A stretch of DNA of 33,076 nucleotides from assembly GCF_001591165.1 (NCBI RefSeq), contig NZ_BCUG01000059.1:1-33076 (forward strand), read 5' to 3'. Shown piece by piece: positions 27,287-33,076 of this stretch (the stretch's first letter is position 1; every line of letters starts with the position of its first letter). The stretch is from Thauera butanivorans NBRC 103042. Lineage in GTDB: Bacteria > Pseudomonadota > Gammaproteobacteria > Burkholderiales > Rhodocyclaceae. The position numbers and the translations under genes are program-made. A model generated the notes under the pieces. That model was not told the origin of the DNA and did no database searches. It saw only the letters and a program-made list of their open reading frames with translations.

Positions 27287-30109
27287 GTTCGAACCGATGC
27301 CCTGATATGAAAGGGATTAAGACGAGAAGAGGAAATCCATCTTTTCATCCGCATATGTTCGAACCGATGCCCTGATATGAAAGGGATTAAGACGAATCGC
27401 CATGTATTGGCCGGCGCCCCCACGCTTGTTCGAACCGATGCCCTGATATGAAAGGGATTAAGACATCTATCAGTTGCGCTTTCGGGCTTTGCTGTTGTTC
27501 GAACCGATGCCCTGATATGAAAGGGATTAAGACGTGGCATCAAGCGGAAGTGCGATCTGTTGAACGTTCGAACCGATGCCCTGATATGAAAGGGATTAAG
27601 ACGAAGGACTATGAGCAGCCATATCTTCAGCCTCAGTTCGAACCGATGCCCTGATATGAAAGGGATTAAGACTTTTAGGGCTGCCACGCTTTGCCGAATG
27701 TCGGACGTTCGAACCGATGCCCTGATATGAAAGGGATTAAGACCAAAACGCCGTGCGCAGGGTTTCCGCCGCCGCCGTTCGAACCGATGCCCTGATATGA
27801 AAGGGATTAAGACCTGGAGCTGCCCATCCTCGTACTCGAACTCAGGTTCGAACCGATGCCCTGATATGAAAGGGATTAAGACTATCGGGCTCTCCTCGGG
27901 CGAGGCACTGGTTGGCGTTCGAACCGATGCCCTGATATGAAAGGGATTAAGACAAGGTCCGCGACGGTCAAACCTGCGCCCATCGTTCGAACCGATGCCC
28001 TGATATGAAAGGGATTAAGACACCTAGGTCAGATCCGATCAAGCGAACACATTGTGTTCGAACCGATGCCCTGATATGAAAGGGATTAAGACCGGTCAGC
28101 TGATCCATGACGGCGCGCATTGCGGTTCGAACCGATGCCCTGATATGAAAGGGATTAAGACTTTCGCCTTCGCTTCGGCTTCGGCTTTCGCCTTCGGTTC
28201 GAACCGATGCCCTGATATGAAAGGGATTAAGACGCCTGATGCACCGCCCATGCAGCAAAATCGGGCGTTCGAACCGATGCCCTGATATGAAAGGGATTAA
28301 GACTCCACGTCGCCCGCGAAAGCCAGAACAGAGAGAAGTTCGAACCGATGCCCTGATATGAAAGGGATTAAGACGATCACTTCGGCGGCCGCTTGCACAG
28401 CGCCCCGAGTTCGAACCGATGCCCTGATATGAAAGGGATTAAGACCCGGCCCATTTTTCGGGTCGATTGTTCCATTTCGTTCGAACCGATGCCCTGATAT
28501 GAAAGGGATTAAGACACAATAGGTCAACAGTATCGATACCGACAGAAAGTTCGAACCGATGCCCTGATATGAAAGGGATTAAGACAAACCGAATTCGACA
28601 GGACTGTCACCCACAGCTTCGTTCGAACCGATGCCCTGATATGAAAGGGATTAAGACCGACACGGTGGCCGTGCTTCCGGCGACGGGCACCGTTCGAACC
28701 GATGCCCTGATATGAAAGGGATTAAGACGTCCTACATGCGCATGGTGAGTTTCCCGTTAATCGTTCGAACCGATGCCCTGATATGAAAGGGATTAAGACG
28801 TTGCTCAGGTACGCTTTGACCGTGACCACGGTTCGAACCGATGCCCTGATATGAAAGGGATTAAGACGCAATGGAAAATTATGAGGTGCTGATGGAGGAA
28901 TGTTCGAACCGATGCCCTGATATGAAAGGGATTAAGACATAACTATTTCGGACCACCTGCCCAACACTCAATGTTCGAACCGATGCCCTGATATGAAAGG
29001 GATTAAGACGCAGAAAACCCGGAACTAATCCCGCGTCGCCGTTCGAACCGATGCCCTGATATGAAAGGGATTAAGACCGAAATGTTGCGCACCGCTTCCA
29101 CGGCGATGGCGTTCGAACCGATGCCCTGATATGAAAGGGATTAAGACGCTTGGCGCAGCGGTCATGCCACGATGATTCGCCGTTCGAACCGATGCCCTGA
29201 TATGAAAGGGATTAAGACTTATTTCCTCTTTTCGTATACGTCGGCCAGCTTGGTTCGAACCGATGCCCTGATATGAAAGGGATTAAGACCGGTGAAACTG
29301 CGACGGACGGGGAGTCCGCCGGGTTCGAACCGATGCCCTGATATGAAAGGGATTAAGACTCCTGCAAGCGGCATATTGCACGGAAGGCGGAATGTTCGAA
29401 CCGATGCCCTGATATGAAAGGGATTAAGACCCGATTCCGGCAAGTACAGAGTCAAGGGCAGACGTTCGAACCGATGCCCTGATATGAAAGGGATTAAGAC
29501 GCGCGGATTCTGCGGCGGCGTGGGACGCGACGGAGTTCGAACCGATGCCCTGATATGAAAGGGATTAAGACCTTGGAGGACGCGGGGGTGATGCCGCCGA
29601 CGAGTTCGAACCGATGCCCTGATATGAAAGGGATTAAGACCGATGGCAAGCGCGGAGTCTGCGGCGACGTGGGTTCGAACCGATGCCCTGATATGAAAGG
29701 GATTAAGACACGCAACCCGCTGATGCAACCCGCTGATGCAAACGTTCGAACCGATGCCCTGATATGAAAGGGATTAAGACGACCCGTTGGCGCGGATGAA
29801 GGTACGGATGGCTTTGTTCGAACCGATGCCCTGATATGAAAGGGATTAAGACCGGATGGCTTTCATCTGTTTGTGGGATAGGTTCGAACCGATGCCCTGA
29901 TATGAAAGGGATTAAGACAGCATCGGTTCCACGACTGCGGCGAATGACGGTGTTCGAACCGATGCCCTGATATGAAAGGGATTAAGACAAAAACCAGCGA
30001 TGGGCACCACGGTTGTCAGGGTTCGAACCGATGCCCTGATATGAAAGGGATTAAGACAGTTTCATAGCCCGATACATCATGGCCAAGATCGTTCGAACCG
30101 ATGCCCTGA
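27287..30109 (+). CRISPR. CRISPR array: 40 intact repeats plus a truncated 41st
   Basis: The 37-bp repeat starts GTTCGAACCGATGCC and ends GAAAGGGATTAAGAC; I read all 40 copies from 27287 to 30057 as identical. The forty spacers are 29-35 bp, mostly 32-34. Inside the repeat CCCT and AGGG can pair weakly around an 8-base loop. The last copy (30091-30109) is cut after its 19th base by the IS110 element. Spacers 36 and 37 overlap by 11 bases; spacers 32 and 34 and spacers 19 and the relic at 31608 are similar. Spacer 28 (29219-29252) read in reverse encodes KLADVYEKRK followed by TAA, so it covers the end of a gene with the crRNA antisense to it, as type III targeting needs. Confidence 0.98.
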
Positions 30110-30128
30110 AGTGAAACTCGAATCCTTT

Positions 30129-31352
30129 TTAGGCCGGAGTGGCTTGGACCACGTAGCCGATTTGCTGCAGACGGCGGATCAGGCGACGGGCGGTTTTGGC
30201 CGCGTCGGTGCGATCGAAGTGGGCGGCTCCCAGGTCCTGCCACTCGGTGCCGTCGCGCAGCATGTGCCAGGCGGCGGTGAGCATGGAGGCGGCCACGGCG
30301 ACGATGGCCTTCTTGGCGCCGCGGCGGGCGCGGATGCGATGGAACTGTGCTTGGAGGTAGCTGCCCTTGACCTTGACAGCGGCCCAGGCGGCCTGCACGA
30401 GAGTGGTCTTGAGCCACTTGCCGCCGCGGCGCAGCCGCGTGCTGCGACGCTTGCCGGCGCTCTCGTCGTTGCGCGGGCACATGCAGGCCCAGGACAGCAG
30501 GTGTCCCGGCGTGGCGAAGCGCGACATATCGATGCCGATCTCGGCCACGACCACGTGGGCGCTGACCGTGCTGAGTCCTGGCATGGAGCTCAACAGCTTG
30601 GCGGCTTGTCGAAACGGCTCAAGCCCAAGGCCCACCTCCTTTTCGATGTCGGCGATGGCCTTGTCCAGCGCGCCAATGTGAGCCAAGTGCAGCTTGAGCA
30701 TGAAACGGTGGTGCGCGCTGATGCGCCCGCGCAGCGCCTCAAGCAGTTCGGCGCGGCTGGCCTTGACGCGGCCGATGCGCGCGAGCAAGCGTTCGGGGTC
30801 GTCCTCGCCGTCGACGATGGCTTGCAGCACGGCACGTCCGCTCTTGCCCAGGATGTCCGTGAGAACGACGCTGAGTTTGAGGTTGGCGTCTTCGAGCACC
30901 TTCTCGATGCGCTGGACATGCGCAGCGCGCTCGCGCACGAACTGCTTGCGGGTACGCGTGAGCGTGCGCAGCTGCTGCACGGCCACCGGCGGCACGAAGC
31001 TTGCGCGGATCAGGCCGTGGGCGAGCAGATCGGCCAGCCACATCGCGTCATTGACGTCGGTCTTGCGCCCGGGCACGTTCTTGACGTGGGCGGCATTGGC
31101 CAGCACCAGCTCGAAATGGCCTTCGAGCACATGCCACACTGGCTTCCAGTACACGCCGGTGGCTTCCATCGCGACATGCTCGACGCCCAAGCCTTCGAGC
31201 CAGTCGGCCAGGGCCAGCAGTCCCGAAGTGGTCGTGGCAAAGGTGTGCACTTCCTGCAACGGCAGCGCACCGCCGCGGCTAATGCGTGCGCACGCCACGA
31301 CCGTCTGCTTGTGCACGTCCAACCCCGCGCAGCGTGGGTAGATGACATCCAT
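30129..31352 (-). CDS. IS110-family transposase (DEDD recombinase)
   Basis: A 407-aa transposase. IS110 enzymes combine an N-terminal RuvC-like DEDD domain with a C-terminal Transposase_20 domain and are guided by a bridge RNA. Visible are LDVHKQTVVACA (D12), MEATGVYWKPV (E63) and KTDVNDAMWLADLL (D99, D102), and in the C-terminal part MPGLSTVSAHVVVAEIGIDM and RFATPGHLLSWACMCPRN. The ATG at 31352 follows GGAGG; the frame extends upstream but not with family sequence. No disruption is seen, so the element may be active. Confidence 0.93.
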   Translation of the reverse strand: MDVIYPRCAGLDVHKQTVVACARISRGGALPLQEVHTFATTTSGLLALADWLEGLGVEHVAMEATGVYWKPVWHVLEGHFELVLANAAHVKNVPGRKTDVNDAMWLADLLAHGLIRASFVPPVAVQQLRTLTRTRKQFVRERAAHVQRIEKVLEDANLKLSVVLTDILGKSGRAVLQAIVDGEDDPERLLARIGRVKASRAELLEALRGRISAHHRFMLKLHLAHIGALDKAIADIEKEVGLGLEPFRQAAKLLSSMPGLSTVSAHVVVAEIGIDMSRFATPGHLLSWACMCPRNDESAGKRRSTRLRRGGKWLKTTLVQAAWAAVKVKGSYLQAQFHRIRARRGAKKAIVAVAASMLTAAWHMLRDGTEWQDLGAAHFDRTDAAKTARRLIRRLQQIGYVVQATPA

Positions 31353-31585
31353 GATCGCCTCCGAGTCGCGGCGACATCGGCGTGCGGCCCACGTCATCGA
31401 AGTCTGAAGTGCGTGCTCAGGGGCGTTGATCCCCAGGCGACAGTGTGGGGTGCTCGTGAGGCCGCGGGTCCAACTGAAATACGGGCTCGAAGCACCAAGT
31501 ACGAACCGACCTCTGTGCCGGACGCCGCATCCGTATTAGACGCCTGTTTCATGCGTCGCGGGTCGCGCGGCGCGCGGTGGAGCAA
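31353..31585 (-). ncRNA. Presumed IS110 bridge-RNA region
   Basis: This 233-bp non-coding segment lies between the transposase start and the element end, the place where IS110 elements carry their bridge RNA. It is GC-rich with several short inverted repeats (for example GGGGCGTTGATCCCC at 31411-31425). It shares the 8-mer CGAACCGA (31502-31509) with the CRISPR repeat, which may be chance. The RNA itself is inferred from family knowledge only. Confidence 0.4.
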
Positions 31586-31607
31586 CTGATATGAAAGGGA
31601 TTAAGAC
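31586..31607 (+). repeat. Right part of the CRISPR repeat split by IS110
   Basis: CTGATATGAAAGGG followed by ATTAAGAC is an exact copy of the last 22 bases of the repeat. It continues into a relic spacer (31608 to about 31630) resembling spacer 19, showing that the array once continued here. Confidence 0.95.
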
Positions 31608-31631
31608 CCGAATTCGACCGGGCTGCCCCCC

Positions 31632-31904
31632 CCGGGCAAGGTGGATCGCACTCTTACCCTTCATGTAGCCAACCACCTGCGAAACCGCGTACTTCGGCAG
31701 AATCGCGATCAGCATGTGAACATGATCCGGCATCAGGTGCCCTTCCAGAATCTGGCTTTCCTTACGCAGCGCCAGTTGCCGCAACACCTCACCCAGATGC
31801 ACCCTCAACCTCACATACAACGTCTTCCTACGGCATTTCGGAATGAACACCACATGGTATTTGCACTCTCAACGGCTGTGACTTAGGCTCTCAAACTCGT
31901 CCAT
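31632..31904 (-). pseudogene. tnpA: IS200/IS605-family transposase TnpA, truncated with internal stop
   Basis: The reading frame begins at an ATG at 31904 (MDEFESLSHSR), meets a TGA at 31869-31871 where relatives have Trp, and continues ECKYHVVFIPKCRRKTLY. HUH-type residues are kept in MPDHVHMLI. The sequence stops matching after GYMKGKSAIHLAR near 31632, so the part with the catalytic Tyr is lost. Y1 transposase activity is therefore gone. The junction lies at an 8-C run (31625-31632) inside a relic CRISPR spacer. Confidence 0.85.
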
Positions 31905-32031
31905 CGTGAAACTCCCTTTTCGAGCGTGCTTGGCGGCTCACTTTGGAAGTTTCATCGATGGACTCCCGCATAAGTCAAACTTCTACTGCCACCCCGGCAC
32001 AGCCGGGGGATTTCCCAGATTGGTTTAAGAC
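31905..32031. mobile_element. IS200/IS605 end with imperfect hairpins
   Basis: The segment upstream of the broken tnpA contains a 7-bp inverted repeat (TGAAACT 31907-31913, AGTTTCA 31948-31954) and a stable hairpin CCCCGGC-ACA-GCCGGGG (31992-32008). Subterminal hairpins of this type mark the ends recognised by Y1 transposases. The element boundary is probably between 32010 and 32031. I see no gene in it. Confidence 0.6.
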
Positions 32032-32070
32032 AGAGCCTCTGCCATGAGCTGAGCAGCGTGATCCAGAAAT

Positions 32071-32099
32071 TTGCAATAGTCCCTATTTGGGACTATCAT
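32071..32099 (+). promoter_or_regulatory. higBA promoter with embedded operator
   Basis: TTGCAA (32071-32076) and TATCAT (32094-32099) form a -35/-10 pair with a 17-bp spacer. Between and across them lies a perfect palindrome, ATAGTCCC (32076-32083) and GGGACTAT (32089-32096) around TATTT, a good autoregulatory operator for the HigA antitoxin. The start point would be at or just before the higB ATG at 32107, so the message may be leaderless. Confidence 0.7.
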
Positions 32100-32106
32100 T
32101 CGCACT

Positions 32107-32409
32107 ATGCGAGTGATAGCGATCAAGTACCTGCGAGATTTCTGGCTACGTCACCCGGATGTCGAGCAGCCTCTGCGGGCATGGTTGACTGAAGCGGGGC
32201 GCGCAGAGTGGAAAATGCCCGCCGACATTACTGCGCAGTTCACGACTGCCAGCGTGCTAAAGAGTCGTCGGGTAGTGTTCAACATCAAGGGCAACGATTA
32301 CCGACTGGTCGCGGCAGTGGCCTACCAGTTTGGCGCAGTGTATATAAAGTTCATCGGCACGCACGCTGCCTACGACCGCATCAACGCCGACACTGTGGAG
32401 ATGTTTTGA
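32107..32409 (+). CDS. higB: HigB-type toxin (mRNA interferase)
   Basis: A 100-aa toxin of the HigB_toxin (PF09907) family, RelE-like endonucleases that cut mRNA on the ribosome. Recognisable are MRVIAIKYLRDFWLRHPDVE, ADITAQFTTAS, RVVFNIKGNDYRLVAAVAYQFG and YIKFIGTHAAYDRIN, the conserved family blocks, and the length is complete. No Shine-Dalgarno precedes the ATG, consistent with a leaderless message. The antitoxin follows after 2 bp, in the toxin-first order typical of higBA. GC content is lower than in the cas genes. Confidence 0.92.
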   Translation: MRVIAIKYLRDFWLRHPDVEQPLRAWLTEAGRAEWKMPADITAQFTTASVLKSRRVVFNIKGNDYRLVAAVAYQFGAVYIKFIGTHAAYDRINADTVEMF

Positions 32410-32411
32410 TT

Positions 32412-32804
32412 ATGGATATTCGCCCCTTGCGCACTGAGGCCGATTATTTGGCCGCACTGGCTGAAATTAGCCCCATGTTCGACAGCGAACCAGAGCCCGG
32501 CACTCCCGAAGGAGATCGCTTCGAAGTCATGGTGACGCTCATCGAAGCCTACGAGCGACAGCACTATCCGGTAGCGCCACCTGATCCGATCGAAGCAATT
32601 AAATTCAGAATGGAGCAGGCAGGGATGAGTGTGGCCGACCTGAAGCCATATATCGGCCCGCCAAACCGAGTGTACGAGGTGTTATCGCGGCGGCGCGGTT
32701 TGAGCCTGGCGATGATTCGCCGCCTGCATGATGGCCTCGGGATTTCGGCAGATGCCCTCATTGCCCCGGTTCGGGGCGGAGAGTCTCGCCCGCCTGTAGC
32801 GTGA
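32412..32804 (+). CDS. higA: HigA-type antitoxin
   Basis: A 130-aa antitoxin. The N-terminal part (MDIRPLRTEADYLAALAEI) and the DRFEVMVTLIEAYERQHYP segment (about 37-55) are typical of HigA proteins that neutralise HigB, and the C-terminal part (EQAGMSVADLKPYIGPPNRV to ADALI) is an Xre-type helix-turn-helix likely to bind the palindrome at 32076-32096. It starts 2 bp after higB. The open frame further upstream is rejected because it overlaps higB. Confidence 0.88.
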   Translation: MDIRPLRTEADYLAALAEISPMFDSEPEPGTPEGDRFEVMVTLIEAYERQHYPVAPPDPIEAIKFRMEQAGMSVADLKPYIGPPNRVYEVLSRRRGLSLAMIRRLHDGLGISADALIAPVRGGESRPPVA

Positions 32805-32834
32805 TCTTGCAGCCCCGCATTGCAAGGGGGCATC

Positions 32835-32969
32835 GCTCGAACTGATACCCTGATATGAAAGGGATTAAGACGCCGTTCTGGACATCTACAGCAGGACGCG
32901 TTGCTGAACCAATGCAAGCAATCGAACCTGTCTTCGTTCGAGCCGATGCCCTGATATCGGAATAAGAAC
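32835..32969 (+). repeat. Two degenerate trailer-end CRISPR repeats
   Basis: The copy at 32835-32871 differs from the consensus at three positions, all in its first 13 bases. The copy at 32936-32969 begins GTTCGAGCCGATGCCC but its 3' part is scrambled (CGGAATAAGAAC) and 3 bases short. The 64-bp interval between them is nearly twice a normal spacer. Degeneracy at this end confirms it is the old, leader-distal end of the array. Confidence 0.9.
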
Positions 32970-32972
32970 CTG

Positions 32973-32989
32973 AGCCTCCTCGGCTTTTT
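32973..32989 (+). terminator. Weak hairpin with T-run after the array
   Basis: AGCC (32973-32976) and GGCT (32982-32985) enclose TCCTC and are followed by TTTT, a small intrinsic-terminator-like structure directly after the last degenerate repeat. The stem is short. The remaining bases to 33076 show no recognisable gene. Confidence 0.4.
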
Positions 32990-33076
32990 CTATCCGCAGT
33001 CGCAGTTACGGCAAGCACCCGGAATCCAGAATCTCTGAGAGGGTCCACTGACACTGTTCCGCCCACGTCGCCGAAG

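Larger units (their letters stand above)
30110..31585 (-). mobile_element. IS110-family insertion sequence within a CRISPR repeat
   Basis: About 1476 bp separate the left 19 bases of a repeat (ending CCCTGA, 30091-30109) from the right 22 bases of it (starting CTGATATG, 31586-31607). The two parts share CTGA, so the element is flanked by a 4-bp direct repeat that belongs to the target or the recombination core. The element has no long terminal inverted repeats, as usual for IS110. The intact transposase fills most of it; 233 bp upstream of it (31353-31585) is where IS110 elements usually encode the bridge RNA. Confidence 0.85.

Noticed and set aside
27265-29728. Minus-strand open frames in the array with a recurring LNPFHIRASVRT or VLIPFISGHRFE peptide
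   Set aside because: They are just translations of the CRISPR repeat in reverse; the repeated peptides match the 37-bp repeat and there are no start sites or family similarity.
31502-31509. 8-mer CGAACCGA shared by the IS110 bridge-RNA region and the CRISPR repeat, as evidence of programmed targeting
   Set aside because: An 8-base match between segments of this size is not rare, and its offset from the insertion point does not fit a guide immediately flanking the core.
30111-31589. Long plus-strand frame antisense to the IS110 transposase
   Set aside because: Mirror of the genuine transposase, which has the DEDD residues and a GGAGG ribosome site.
32022-32031. GGTTTAAGAC next to the IS200 end, resembling the last bases of the CRISPR repeat (GGATTAAGAC)
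   Set aside because: Only 9 of 10 bases match and the preceding bases do not; it may be a trace of a repeat but chance cannot be excluded.

Overview
The window reads as a high-GC betaproteobacterial chromosome, most like the Zoogloeaceae/Rhodocyclales group (Azoarcus, Thauera, Aromatoleum). This placement is inferred from the porin-glnK-amtB arrangement, ubiK next to comM, near-consensus sigma-54/NtrC signals and GC-biased codon use. No rRNA or tRNA gene was seen.

Left part (1-10713), core metabolism. The first 360 bases are a graveyard of mobile DNA: an IS30-type start, a large nested palindrome and an IS4/Tn5-type transposase tail. A complete branched-chain amino acid ABC importer follows (livK-livH-livM-livG-livF, 759-5490), then a single-domain rhodanese. 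On the opposite strand lie ubiK and comM. A NtrC palindrome and a -24/-12 promoter drive a TorF-type porin, glnK and amtB, closed by a strong terminator at 10688-10713.

Middle part (10893-27166), a type III-B (Cmr) CRISPR-Cas locus of sixteen same-strand genes packed with overlaps or very short gaps: cmr1, cas10, an AlbA_2/Schlafen-like plus GHKL-ATPase protein, cmr3, cmr4, cmr5, cmr6, cas6, an Xre-RES toxin-antitoxin pair, csx16, a Can2/Card1-like CARF nuclease, a CARF protein of the NE0113/TIGR02584 family, then cas2, cas1, a degenerate second cas1 and a second cas2. Cas10 keeps its GGDD motif, so cyclic oligoadenylate signalling to the Can2-like nuclease is the expected interference mode. 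Csx16 and the NE0113 protein are the likely off-switches. The unusual parts are the AlbA_2 protein inside the Cmr genes, the TA pair translationally coupled into the signalling genes, and the doubled adaptation module with one Cas1 that seems to lack the E-H-D catalytic set.

Right part (27167-33076), the array. A short leader precedes 40 intact identical 37-bp repeats with spacers of 29-35 bp. Repeat 41 is split by an intact IS110-family element. Beyond it come a relic spacer, a decayed IS200/IS605 element, a complete higBA toxin-antitoxin operon and two degenerate trailer repeats, all lying inside what was once one array. Several spacers overlap or resemble each other, indicating repeated sampling of the same or related targets.
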